Shown here: piece by piece, positions 11,741 to 22,788 of the stretch
How positions within the stretch are numbered: position 1 is the stretch's first letter
How the letters are laid out: the number at the start of each line of letters is the position of its first letter
Source: Cryptomeria japonica
Taxonomy: Eukaryota; Streptophyta; Pinopsida; Cupressales; Cupressaceae
DNA length: 64,000 nucleotides
Assembly (NCBI RefSeq): GCF_030272615.1
Contig: NC_081414.1
Location: 762,915,648 to 762,979,647, forward strand
Direction: 5' to 3'
The notes under the pieces: model-generated
What the model saw: the letters and a program-made list of their open reading frames with translations, nothing else
Database searches by the model: none
Told to the model about the DNA's origin: nothing
Position numbers and translations under genes: made by a program

Positions 11741-12783
11741 TATTGTTTTATCATTGATTTCAACACCTATTAACACTTATCCACTCTGACACTTTGAAGA
11801 ATCGACAATCTTCACCGGGAAGTAAGAGAGTTATGCACAATCACCGGTATCTGGTACATCGGTAGGAGATAATGCTCACTGGCACTTGGAATGATATTGA
11901 AAACAATTGGTTCTATCAAAGACATCTTTTGGACACTTTGTCTTGGAGAGTTGTTCATAGGTATATTCGTGTTTGCATATTTACTGTTACCGGCAAATAG
12001 GTCCAAGATAAGCACCGACAGACTTATCTATTCCAGATTAGCACGACACACTTTGGAGATGATTTATTACTATTATAAATGCATCAAACTGACATGTTGA
12101 ATCAGTTATTGCTTCATTTATTTATTTACTTGTAAAATGTTTTATTGTAATATCTATTAGAGCCGACCTACTAAAATTGGTCGTAGGTTATGCTATAAAT
12201 GTAAGATCTTATTTGGAAGATCAAGTGTGTGGAATGCGAAGAAAGATATAATTTGGTACATGCAAAAATAAGAATATCTTTACACGCAGATATCATTTGA
12301 AGGTTGAAGGAGGATTTTTGTGAAGACAATCAGAACTACAGCGGTACTAAATCTAGCATAGAAAGATGCTATTTTTAGTAGTACATCTTTGTTGGATTTA
12401 ACCATAAAATTATAGTCAGTGTGACTCCTATTTGTGTTTGAGTAGTGAGATCTATGCACTTGGCCTTTCTATATGTGCAAACCCCATTTGTATACACATA
12501 CTATCTGCAGTAGTATCATCTGATTGTGGGTAAGGTTTCCCACCGTGGTTTTTCCCCTTACAGGGTTTCCATGTATAAATAATGGTGTTATGTGTTGTGG
12601 ATGCTATTGTCTTTCTATTTAATGCATTAATCTTTATCGATACTGCAATTAACTGATAAAATGTCTACCGACATAAAGGCTGATTTACTAGTATTAAGCA
12701 TTAAGGTTGGTTAAGTTGTTTTTGGTTTGAATTTATCTGACAATTGATTCACTCCCCCTCTTAGTTGTCTTCAGGACCTAAAA
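11735..12783 (+). repeat. LTR of copia element B, copy 1
   Basis: This LTR starts TGTTAATATTG and ends just before AT plus the primer site. The terminal C-rich block GATTCACTCCCCCTCTTAG marks a plant copia U5 end. The partner copy is 38043-39097, which keeps a better CTAACA terminus. No second LTR for this copy is in the window; only the 5' LTR and gag are present. ACCGGT lies at about 11838. Confidence 0.85.
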
Positions 12784-12785
12784 AT

Positions 12786-12797
12786 TGGTATCAGAGC
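12786..12797 (+). other. Primer binding site of element B copy 1
   Basis: An exact TGGTATCAGAGC, two bases after the LTR end, is the initiator Met-tRNA site of copia elements. Confidence 0.93.
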
Positions 12798-12839
12798 TTA
12801 GTCTTCTCTTGCAGAAGTTTAATAGCTTGAGGAGATCCA

Positions 12840-13625
12840 ATATCTACTAACTATCTCAGGAAAGACAGTCCTAAACTTGATGGAACCAACTATGGAATAT
12901 GGAAGATAAGAATGGAGACACATATAAATTTCATTGGAAAGGACATCTAGGATGTTACAAAGAATGGCTATACTGCTCCTACTCAAAGTCAGCCTGATCC
13001 ACCAAACTTGGCTAAAGATGAGGAAAATGATTGCAAAGCAAGAGAAGCACTTTAGAGTGCATTATCAGATTAGCAAATCATGGGATTATCAGATAGGTCT
13101 ACTGCTAAACATATTTGGGACCATTTGGAAAAATTGAATGAAGGAGATTCCATAGTCAAAATTGCAAAACTTGAAAGCTTTCGGGTCAGGTATGAAAATT
13201 TGAAAATGGAAGAAGATGAAAGGATTTTTGCTTTTATGGAAAGAGTTAATGAAACTGTTTTGGGTACTAAATGTTGTGGACGAACCTTAAGTGAAGATGA
13301 AATTGTTTCAAAAGTTTTAAGAGGATTGCAATCGGCATATAAAATGAATTTTACTACTATAAATAAGTTGAGAACAATGCTTACTACATCAGTAATTAGG
13401 GATACATTGATTGGAAAACTTTCAGCCTTTGAAATTGAGGAATTTGATCACGTTGCTACTATAAAGATAGATTTAGCTTTTAAGGCATCAAAATCATCTG
13501 CACCATCATTTGACAAGTCTGATTGGGAAGCCTTTAATGCAAAAGAACTTGAGGAAAGCAAGAGAGAAAATGAAGAACTTGAAGCACTATTTGCAAGAAA
13601 AATCCCTAAAGGTCCAAAAACCTAG
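12840..13625 (+). pseudogene. Copia element B copy 1: Gag (UBN2), truncated
   Basis: The homologous start codon in copy 2 (39154) is ATA here (12840). The frame then carries LDG-x-NYG-x-W, an IWDHLEKLNEGDS stretch and ESFRVRYENLKMEEDE, which are features of the copia UBN2 Gag core. A charged tail with ENEELEALFARKIPKGPK follows. In-frame stops lie near 12948, 13053 and 13071. The open part is 13080-13625. The frame ends at 13625, where sequence like the inverted satellite begins, so the zinc knuckle and all of pol are missing. Confidence 0.85.
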
Positions 13626-13694
13626 AACACTAATTTTAACCACAACCCCAACACTAACACTAACCCTGAACCTTAACCCTATCATTAACACAAT
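13626..13694 (-). repeat. Short piece of TTAGGG-type satellite, inverted
   Basis: CCCTAA/CTTAACCC-like units follow gag B directly. The same stretch recurs at 33011-33075 and, reversed, at about 40838-40895. Element C1 inserted at its right end. Confidence 0.75.
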
Positions 13695-14333
13695 TGTTAG
13701 TGTAGGTTTTTTAATTTCCTTATGTTAGGGGATATTTATTTTTCCTACACATATTATTTAAGCTTGCTTAGGTTAATAGGAGTGGTTTATATGAGGACAT
13801 GTGGCGAAATACTTCAGCTACATGTGTAACTCTCCACCTCACATGGGTAGTTGAGTTTCACACCCTCTTTTCACTTATTGTGCCACCTCTCATAACCACT
13901 ATTTTGTCATTTCCTAAGTGGGTTATGGGGTAGTTACGTTTCACACCCTCTTTTGGCCTTATGTGCCAACTTTCTCAACTCCTATTTTGTCTTCATGTAA
14001 GGAGGTTATGCCACATGTTTTGGCATTTACCAAGAAGGTTAAACCTCCCACTTTTTATGGGGAATAAGAGTTAATGCACCCCTTGGATGTATATGCTTAT
14101 ATTTTTCTATATAATAAGCACTATACTCTCACCTTCACTAGTCAAGTTAGTGGAGTGATAGCTCAGTGAGAGTCTTCTCCAAATTCTCCTCTTTGTCTCT
14201 ATTTCTCTCTCATATTGAAATTATCTTCATTCAGCTATTTTGATCTTTGATCATCCATTATGTGAGGAGTTGCATGTGATCTACGATCGACATCAGATCT
14301 TGGCTCGATTCTCACTTCTCCTAGAATCTCACA
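13695..14333 (+). repeat. 5' LTR of element C1
   Basis: This 639 bp LTR starts TGTTAGTGTAGG and ends AATCTCACA directly at the primer site. 13834-14333 matches 27578-28077 closely. It contains a TATATAATAAGCAC stretch near 14108 that could serve as the TATA box, upstream of a CACTATACTCTCACC initiator-like region. Confidence 0.88.
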
Positions 14334-14345
14334 TGGTATCAGAGC
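14334..14345 (+). other. Primer binding site of element C1
   Basis: An exact TGGTATCAGAGC directly after the LTR CA. This is the Met-tRNA primer site. Confidence 0.93.
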
Positions 14346-15347
14346 TTATTGTCTGGTATAGCTCATTGTTTTTCTCAATTTATTTGAGGGATTTGAGACT
14401 TTTATATAGCTAATATTTTCCTTAAAAAGTAAGTATGCTCTTCTCTTGCATTCTCGTGTGATCTGGAGAATCAGAACAATTTAAAGGAAAATTTCTTCTA
14501 GTTAAATCTGGTTTACATGTATGTGTTCTTGTAAGATCTGGGTGATTGCAGCTTTGTGGTAATATTGGAAGCTTAATAAGAATTTCTAGAGTGTCCATAA
14601 GTCTTGACAAAGTCAAAAGTGACTTTTACTTCACCAAAATCAGAGTTTGGAGGACATAGTAAAAAATCAGAGTAAATTTTTTTTACTGGAGCTATTTTCA
14701 TTTTGGCTTTAGTATTCCAACTTTTGTTCACTTTCATAAAAAACAATTTCTGGGTTTTCTTCCTAGCATCGATAAACTTTTGGGTTTCAGATAGTGTTTT
14801 AAGAAAATTAATAACTTGAATAGCGCCTAAGCCATTTTTCTATCGGGGAAATTCAACAACATTTCTTAAAAGTTGCAGAACTTTTGCCTCGGGTGTCAGA
14901 TTTTTGCAAACAAATACTTGATGAAAAGCTGGAAATAAGAACTCTCCATTATTGTAGGTATAATTGAATTTTTTTTCCGTTGTCTATCATATATTAAATT
15001 TTGTATCAGCTACTTTGTTTTCTCTTCAACTGGTCATATCTTTCTCCTCACAACTCTGTTTTTCAAAAACTAATAGTTGATGCAAAGGTATTGAGATAAA
15101 TTAAGTAGTTATAAGGCTAATTTGTTTCAGATCTTGTTTAAAATTATTTGTATTTAAAATCTCTATTGGTTTCTTAAAAGAATTGTAATCTGATAAAAAG
15201 CCTTGTAAATGCACTAATTATAAAGTGCCAACCTTGTAATATTTTGGGGGGGGGGGTGATTTCTGAGACTAGAGAAAAGGGGGGTTGTCTCTTGTGTCTT
15301 CTTTCTTGCACTTTCCCTAATTCCTTGCAATCTTCTTTTTTACTATC
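14346..15347 (+). other. Untranslated leader of element C1
   Basis: About 1 kb of AT-rich leader lies between the primer site and the gag start. It is matched along its length by 28090-29115. It holds a nine-base G run near 15245, which is longer (about 14) in C2 near 29010. No conserved open frame is seen. Confidence 0.7.
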
Positions 15348-16013
15348 ATGGATGCATCTATAGTTCCACTTTTAACACCATATAATTACTTTGAATGGAA
15401 ATCTAAGATGATAATATATCTAAAAAGACATGGATATCATCGTGTTACTATGGGACTTGAAACTGAACCTCAAGATGTTGCAGAAAATATTAAATGGTTT
15501 AATAAATGTGATGAAGCTTTTGGTACTCTATGTATGTCAGTCTCTCCAGACCTTCTTTTTCACATTGAATCTACCACTACACCAAATGCAGTGTGGACCA
15601 CTTTGGAAAACCTCTTTGGTAAACAGGATGAGCTAAGAGGTCATCAGTTAGAGAATGAACTCATAGGGTTGAATCCAACCAATTTTGATACTATACAAGA
15701 CTTCTTCACTAGACTTAAGTCTATAAGATTTCAATTGAAATGGTGTGGAACTAAGAAAGATGATAAGCAACTGATCTTGAGTATTCTTTCTAAGCTTGGT
15801 CCTAACTATTCAGTGTTTGTTTCTACATTCTATGCTACAAAATGTGCCCTAGGTACCACATTCAAAATGCCTTCTCTAGATAAATTTTCTGCAGAACTCA
15901 CTAGGGAGCAAGACAAATTGGTTCAAATGGGTACAATAAAACCCTCTAAGTCACATGCCTTAGTTGTAAATCAAGGCACAAAAGAAAAAAAAAGGTCTAG
16001 TAAGCAAGATAAG
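15348..16013 (+). pseudogene. Element C1 Gag, part before the element D insertion
   Basis: This is an open N-terminal Gag of 222 codons starting MDASIVPLLTPYNYFEWK, the usual copia Gag entry motif with a Trp-Lys pair. The UBN2-like helical core contains VWTTLENLFGK and an IQDFFTRLKSIR stretch. At 16009-16013 the frame meets the target-site copy ATAAG and then the LTR of element D. The rest of Gag resumes at 24079. The inserted length is a multiple of three, so the phase matches on both sides. Confidence 0.9.
16009..16013 (+). other. Target-site duplication of element D, left copy
   Basis: ATAAG here and at 24079-24083 flank element D exactly. C2 shows the uninterrupted site (around 29777) with one copy only. 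Confidence 0.93.
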
Positions 16014-17272
16014 TGTAGCATCGTAAAATTGTGACACTTGCAATTTCAACTGCATTTGGGTCTTCACGATGGTGGCGCAACGTTGAACCTGAATGGAGAC
16101 CCCGAAACCTATTTACGACATCAAAAACTGCATCTTTCTGCACCTTGGCCTAATCCTCCTTGCACCCTGCTGTCCCGGGAGGTGGGACCATGGCGCCCAG
16201 TGGCCTGGTCCTTCAAGACCATGGAGCCTAGCACCCTGGTCCCTTAGGACCATGGTGCCCAACGCCTTGGTCCCTGGCCCTATTTTGGGCTCGGTCTCTT
16301 ATTGGGCATCGGGTCTTCAAGTTTGCAACTTGGAAAATAATGTTCCTAGGTCGGCCTAAGGTCAGAAAAATCAGTCTCTTAACCCTAATTGACAAGTATA
16401 TAAACTACATTTCCCCTCCTAGAAAGGGTAGAAAAAAAAAGAGAAAAGTAAGTGCAAAAGGCGGAAGCAATAAGCAAACATTCAAATATTCAAGCATTCA
16501 AGCATTCCTTCAAGCAATTGAGCATTCTAGGTCTCCATTCAAGGCTAGGTGTTGCATTCAAGACAAGGATTCAACCATTGAAGAGGAGATCACCTACAAC
16601 ATATAACATACAACATCATTGCACCTTCGCATGTAAGAATACAAACATTCTTACAACAAGGTATCAGTACTTGATTACATTACTAACATTTACATTTACA
16701 ACATTCTCATTTCTTGGTTAATTCCAAAACAAGGGTTTGACCTGAAGGCAAACCCCTAATCGCTAACCCTCGAATCATCCTCTCTTTTCTGTGTGTAGGT
16801 TGCAGGTACGCAGCTGTAATTGAAGATTTGGAATCCTTGTGCAGAGACGAACAGATCCCCCTTCATTTTGTGGATTTTTTGGAGGACCGTGTGCACTCTT
16901 GGCGCCACCATCCCGTCAACTTTTGCTCAAATTTATAGGATAGCATCATCTTGACATTTTATTGCTAATTTCAGGTCTGTAGCTTCATCCCATGTCCCTT
17001 TCTCTATCTGCAAGCGAATCTTTCCCACTTTTACATACACTCCTAGTTCAATCCTCCTATCTACATTCTTTACAAAAGAGGGTATCCTTGATGTCTCAAC
17101 CCTTGAAGCTCATTTAGAATCCAATCTTGCATTGTGTGGGATTGGATCTTGTGGGTTGCAACCCCTCTTTTGAATGTAAAGCCTTTCCTAAGTGAAAACT
17201 GTCAACCCTAGTGACCTCCTTTCTCTCTCCTTGGAGTGGGGGAACACCTGGGGTTCGATTTTCCACTTTACA
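16014..17272 (+). repeat. Left LTR of element D
   Basis: It starts TGTAGCATCG and ends CCACTTTACA. A GC-rich block at about 16170-16275 consists of imperfect units of about 32 bp built on CCTGGTCC and GGACCATGG. Comparison with the right LTR shows mostly C/T and G/A differences and a unit-number difference in this block. Short frames across the LTR are not called as genes. Confidence 0.92.
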
Positions 17273-17275
17273 TTT

Positions 17276-17292
17276 TGGTGAACCTGACGTGA
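17276..17292 (+). other. Primer binding site of element D
   Basis: TGGTGAACCTGACGTGA lies three bases inside the left LTR. It begins with the TGG complementary to a tRNA CCA end and differs from the Met-tRNA site of the copia elements. I could not assign the tRNA with certainty. Confidence 0.65.
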
Positions 17293-18645
17293 ACATCCTA
17301 ATTTTGATTTTTCATGGTTAGATCTGAAAAATTGGCTTCCTTAATTACATTTCCATGTTTGATCTTTTGCAAATTTTATACGTTAATTGCATAAAAACCC
17401 TAAATTTTCTTTTTAGTAATTGAGCTTGTGAAATGTTTAATTGTTAATGCTTGTTTTAGATCTACCCTTCTATTGCAAATTTTCAATTCATATTTGTGCT
17501 TTAATTCTGAAAATTAAGTGGTTAAGTGTCAAAACCCTAAATTTTAAAACCCTCTTGATTCAACCTTTGACCAATGATTTCACTGATCAGAACACCTCCA
17601 AATCGGCTGTAACTTTGGATTCCACAACAAAATCACAATATCTCTCATCCCTAAAAATTTTGAAAAAAGTTGCGAGGACCATGCACACCCTGAGCACCAT
17701 TGTCCCCGACATTTTTTCTGAAATTTCGGGAGCTAGATCTTATTGTATTTTTCTGCTAGAATCCAGAATCTTGGTTGATTTTATCAATTCTAACACTTTC
17801 AAAATTAAAGTCAAAGTTGGTCTAGTGATTGCTTGGATTAAGGCTTCTAATCATTCAAAAATTGTTGAAATTGAAATTTTGTGTTAAAATTGTGTTTCTT
17901 ACTATCCTAAATCTGAAAAGTGTGTTGGCATTCATTCAAAGTTTCAGTGCTTTATTCAAATTCTTGCAATTTGTGACTTTTGAAATTAAGTGTTTAATTG
18001 CAACAACTTTGATTTCCGCTTCCAAAATTGAATTTTGCGTGAAATTGAGTCAACTTTTAAATTTCAAAGCTTGCATTGCTTTTAGTATTCCCTCTAAAAT
18101 CATAAAATTCAAAATTTCAGTTTCCCTCTCTTTTTCAAAATTCAAATTTTGCATTTTTCAACAATCTTGGTAGGGTTCAATTTTGAGATTGCAACTTTAA
18201 TTTGGCCTATCTACAGATTGTAAAATCACTCAGTTTTTTCAGATTTGCTTTAAAATCATCATAACTTTCATCCCTGAAAATTTCAAAAAAAGTTGCGAGG
18301 ACCCTGTGCACTCCGTTCGCCACGGTCCCCGACATTTTTTCTGAAATTTTGGGAGATTGTCATGATTGCATTTAACAGCTTAAATCTAGGAGATTGGCTG
18401 ATTTTATTGAAATTTTCTACCTCTAAATTTGAAAATAAATTCAAAATTCAAGATTTCAATTTTCAAGATAACAATTAAAATTAAGTTCTACCCCCTTGGC
18501 CCTAATTTTCAATTGTGCCTACCTTTCTTGGAAGTTGTGTTTCCCTCTTCCTTCACAAAATTCAAATTGGATAATCATTATCTCATTGTTCAATTTTGCC
18601 AATTTTATTTTTCAAAATTCAAAATCTTCTCTCTCTCTCTAGTGC
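17293..18645 (+). other. Leader region of element D with two copies of a motif also found in the LTR
   Basis: This AT-rich leader of about 1.35 kb has many AAATTTTC/TTCAAAATT runs. Two roughly 95 bp similar segments (about 17640-17735 and 18250-18345) each contain a GCGAGGACC...TGCAC...CCCCGACATTTTTTCTGAAATTT core. A related core lies in each LTR at 16881-16925 and 23687-23730. Open frames here look incidental. Confidence 0.7.
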
Positions 18646-20637
18646 ATGAGTTTTACAACAATAAGCCCTACTTACACTATTCCCATTAGACGAATTCTTA
18701 GAATTAATTCTTTCCAAGGTTTAATTATTGAGGAGATGGAACCTAATTTGAATGGCCTTTTTAATGAGGACATGGGTAATTCCTCTAATCCTCTTAATGA
18801 TGAAGAAGCTCTCCATGAGGTTTCTGTAGAACAACTTTCGAAATTGGATAACCAATTTGATGATTTTCAGCAATGGATGTCTCAGGAATACCCCGATAGT
18901 CAAGCTCTTTCATTAATTGAGGGTCTAAAACGTATGGTTCAAAGTGATAAGAATGGAATTGATATTTTGTGTAGTATTACACACATCGTGGACTTGAATG
19001 TGATGCCTATGAAGAGTTGTGCTGAAACTTTAGGTTATACACAACCTCCTACTCACGTCAATCATTCTATTCCTTTAACAACTTCTATTGCTAGTATACC
19101 TACTTTTACATCAAACATAATGACTACTTCAATACAAAACATTCCACCTATGATCACCAGTCATGGGGGCAATCCCTCTTCTTCAATCAACCCTCTTCCT
19201 TCATTCATTCCTTCAATGAGTGTTCCTATTACATCTCCACAAATGAACATGACGCAAGGGGGCAATTCATTTAACCATTACATTCCTCCTTGTAGTGTTC
19301 CTTCTTTCCAATCATCTGCTATGACTAACTATCATAGTGTCCCGCCACCTTACTCTCAATCAATACCTTCTTTCAATAACATAATAGCTCCATCACAATC
19401 TAACATGTCTAATTTGAACTCTTCGACTGAAGCGACCATTAACAATCTTGCACAAACTGTCTCTTCTTTACAGCAACAAATTGCCTCTATGAATCAATCT
19501 AAGTTTAGTGTGCCCACATTTGATGTTGCGAGCTCACTTTCTCTTGACATTGTTCGAGCTATCCCCCCTAAACATGTTGAAATCCCGCAGTTGGAGCTTT
19601 ATAATGGTAAAGGTGATCCTCTAACACATGTTAAGACCTTTCAAACAATATGTACCGATTTTGCTCATGACCAAAGGTTGCTTGCAAAACTGTTTACTAG
19701 AAGATTAAGAGATAAGGCTTTACAATGGTATTGCTCATTGCCTTCCTATTCTATTACTTCTTTCCAACAACTTGCAAATGCTTTTATTCAATAATTTCAA
19801 AACAATATAGGTCCTAAGGTTACTTTGATTGATTTAATGCATTGTAAACAAGGTGTTAAAGAAAAAGTGACTGATTTTATTGGTAGATATAAGCATTTGT
19901 GTGATCAAATTTCTTTTCTAGTACCTGACAATGATATTCAAAGAATTTTTATTTCTAATTTACAAAAAGATATTAGAAAAAAACTTCTATTTTCTGAGTT
20001 TACTTCTTTCCAACAGTTGTGTGCAACTCTTCACAATTATCAACTGACTGTGAGCCAAATGGAACAAGCAAATCCTATGGCTCCGAGTGATAAGGGTGAT
20101 AGAAGTCAACAACCATTTGGGAAGTTTAAACCGAACAGAGGGTTCATTAAGTTCAATGAAAACATCACCAACAACAATGTGAATGTAGCATCAGGTGTGC
20201 CTCCTATTTCTAAGTTTTTCAAGAAAGAAAGAGAGTTTACTCCTTTGAATGAATCATTGCATAGTATTATGAATAAGTTATTGGAACAAAATGTGCTTAC
20301 TCTCCCTCCTATAAAGCAAATAGATCCTGCAAAGGTTAAGTCACCCTATTTTGATAACAAATCTTTTTGTCAATTTCATCGTCAACATGGGCATGATACT
20401 GAAAAATGTTTTGCTTTAAAGGGTAAAATTCAAGATTTGATTGATAATAATACTATCTCTATTTCAGGTGTGAATGATAAAGGCAACACATCTGTAGCTT
20501 CTCCTGACCAAAATCTTAAGATTTTTACTGATCCATTACCTTCTCATACCTCTAATGTGATTGAGACTAATGATTCCTCTTTCTCACCTGATGGTCTTGT
20601 GTCTATGACTCTGAATGTGATTAACTTTGTAGAGTAG
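18646..20637 (+). pseudogene. Element D Gag (Ty3 Retrotrans_gag type) with zinc knuckle
   Basis: This is the capsid protein of a Ty3-type element. The start is either 18646 or an internal Met at 18736. The N-terminal 230 residues are rich in Pro, Ser, Thr, Asn and Met. The gag core follows: IPQLELYNGKGDPLTHVKTF, ALQWYCSLP, SFQQLANAF, then RYKHLCDQI and a KLLFSEFTSFQQLC stretch. A knuckle-like CQFHRQHGHDTEKCFALK lies at about 20369-20422. The frame is broken by TAA at 19792-19794 and TAG at 20635-20637. The phase is unchanged across both, so each is a point mutation. Confidence 0.85.
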
Positions 20638-22035
20638 AAGAAAATCCTTAAAGAACCTTCCATCACATTTGATTCCAGTGAAACTATCAGGGCACCTGAT
20701 GGTCCTTTATATATAGTTGCAAAAGTCAAGAATACATCTTGCCGTGGAGTGCTTATTGATCCTTCTTGTATGGTTAATATCATTACTGAAGAATTTCTTT
20801 TTACTTTGCAATTGAATCAAGTGATCTATGACAAAACAAATGTGGTTGTGAAACTATTTGATGCATTTTCTTCTCCTACAATTGGTTCTATTACATTACC
20901 TATTGAGGTCTATAACAAATCCCTTGATATGGACTTTGCTATTATTCCATCATCCGAACAATTTCATGTGAAGCTAGGCTATCCTTGGCTATCTTCCATG
21001 AAAGCTATTGCTTCTCCTATTCACAAGTGTTTGAAATTTCCCCATAATGGTGTGGTTGTTACTGTCAATCATAGTCTCTTTAAACCAGCTGAAAGAACTT
21101 CTAGCGTTCCTATTGATTATTTTTGGCCTAAACAATTCCAATCTCTTCCACCGCGAAGTGATCATCTTTTCAAATCTTATCAAAAGTGGAAAAAAGATAT
21201 GATCCTATCTCTAAGTGAACTTAGAACACCCAAACTTGATATTCCTATCGTTCTTGAGAAGGAGGTTCTTCCTTTGAAAGATAAAACTAATGTCTTTTCT
21301 CAAGAATATTCCCAACCCATCCCTATGGATGTGACTATGTCTATATCTAATAAACTTTCTAAATGTAGACCTATACCTCCTCGTCATGATGGACTTGGTC
21401 TCCTTCCTAAACCAGATATTTCTCCTTTATATGGAGCAGTTCCTCCTCCTTCCTCTTCTCCTATTGTCCAACCTAAGAGACCACAACCCAAACACCCAAG
21501 TGATAAGGATGAGAACATTCCTCCTCCTCAATCTTCTCAACTTCCTACTAAGACTAGATGAAATCATTCTGCACATGAACGCCGATGCAAGCGTCATCTT
21601 AGAGCTCGTGCAACTGCTTCTCAAACTTTGCAATCCCCCAAAACACCTTCAGCTAGTATTATTTCATTTTCTCCTCAGCCAAAAATTGAGCCAAAATCTC
21701 CTAAACATAAGATGCATGATGGTTTTGATCCTGTGCGAGTTAAAGATCCTACTTTTATAAATCTTGATGATGATATAGATGAAAATGTTACTTCTCTTTC
21801 TTCTGATAGTGAATATGAATATGTTGATGTTGATAACCATTTATCTAACGAATTTTCTAAAGCACTTATCCTAGCTCCTAGACAAGCACAACGTGGCTCG
21901 GAACATGAACATAGCCCTTATTTGGATTGTGTGATAGCTCCATCTGCTATGTTGGATGTTCCTCCTCTAACGTGTTTCATGCCTTCCCGAAATATTGATC
22001 AGCAAGATCGGGGGGTGGATGACGTGCTAGACTAG
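20638..22035 (+). pseudogene. Element D protease-like domain and Pro/Ser-rich tail
   Basis: In the same frame as Gag, a retropepsin-like fold is readable at 20700-21060. It has a VLIDPSCMVN segment (Asp codon 20758-20760) at the active-site position, a KLGYPWLSS motif and an IHKCLKF end, as in Tat-branch proteases. The usual Gly after Asp-x is missing, so activity is doubtful even before decay. A Pro-rich linker follows, then TGA at 21559-21561. The frame stays open to 22035 with an acidic LDDDIDENV/SSDSEYEYVD stretch. No RT domain follows. The total Gag-protease frame is about 1,130 codons. Confidence 0.75.
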
Positions 22036-22788
22036 TTTCAATAGCATAGCAGACTCTCTCCTCCTCTCTTGATCTCTTTTGTTACTTCTTCTATGTGTTA
22101 TTCTCATTCTTCTATTTGTTGTCCTTAGTGTTGTCTACTTGAGGATGATGCAAAGCATTGAGATCTCTTTTGGTCTCTCTCATGTTGACTCAAAAGACAC
22201 AGGTGTTCCGTTCTTCTAGGTGACTTTCCTTGACTGGTGAATGAGGAACAATTATGCATACATACATATGATATACATAAATTATCATACAGCATACTAA
22301 CCCCGAGGAAAGCAAATTCACCTTGTGCTTTGTGTTTTGTGTCTATTATTCTTGGGTTTATCTCACACTTGGGGGCTAAATCCTTGTGATAGCATGCTCC
22401 TTTCCCTTCTCATTTCTTATATGTATCACTACCTTAAAGAAATCACCCCCGATGAGGTGTGTGTGATCGCTTTAACGTAGGGGGCATACACTCCATTCAT
22501 ATCTCTTCAAGATACTTGAAAATTTCTTGACGAACTTAGCTTTGCCTTGAAGATTTTTGGTATTTTTCTTGCATGACTCATAGTGAGGGAACCTTACTAC
22601 TGACAATCATGGTTCTCCCTCGTGATCTTCCTTTTTACTTTGTCAATCAAATTCATAAGATCCTTAGTCCACTGGGGGTTTGGTGTATCTTGCCTCCTTG
22701 ACGTGGTGAAAGTCTTTCAATGTTGTTTCCTTGTACTTTACCGGAAGTATGGGCGTACGCTTATACTCCCGCTAAAGTGGGGGCTAAA
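22036..22788 (+). other. Element D 3' noncoding region and polypurine tract
   Basis: This stretch is rich in CTTGGGGGCTAAA-like pieces, with GGGGG tracts near 22372, 22480 and 22676. The last, AAAGTGGGGGCTAAA at about 22774-22788, touches the right LTR and is the likely plus-strand primer. I see no pol remnant here. Confidence 0.7.

Noticed and set aside
16038-16721. Several overlapping frames in the left LTR of element D
   Set aside because: They are in the LTR, three frames overlap, and similar frames in the right LTR differ in length. This fits noncoding LTR DNA.
17441-18689. Frames of up to 148 codons in the D leader
   Set aside because: They are rich in Phe, Lys, Ile and Asn from AAATTTTC runs and show no motif or homologous copy.
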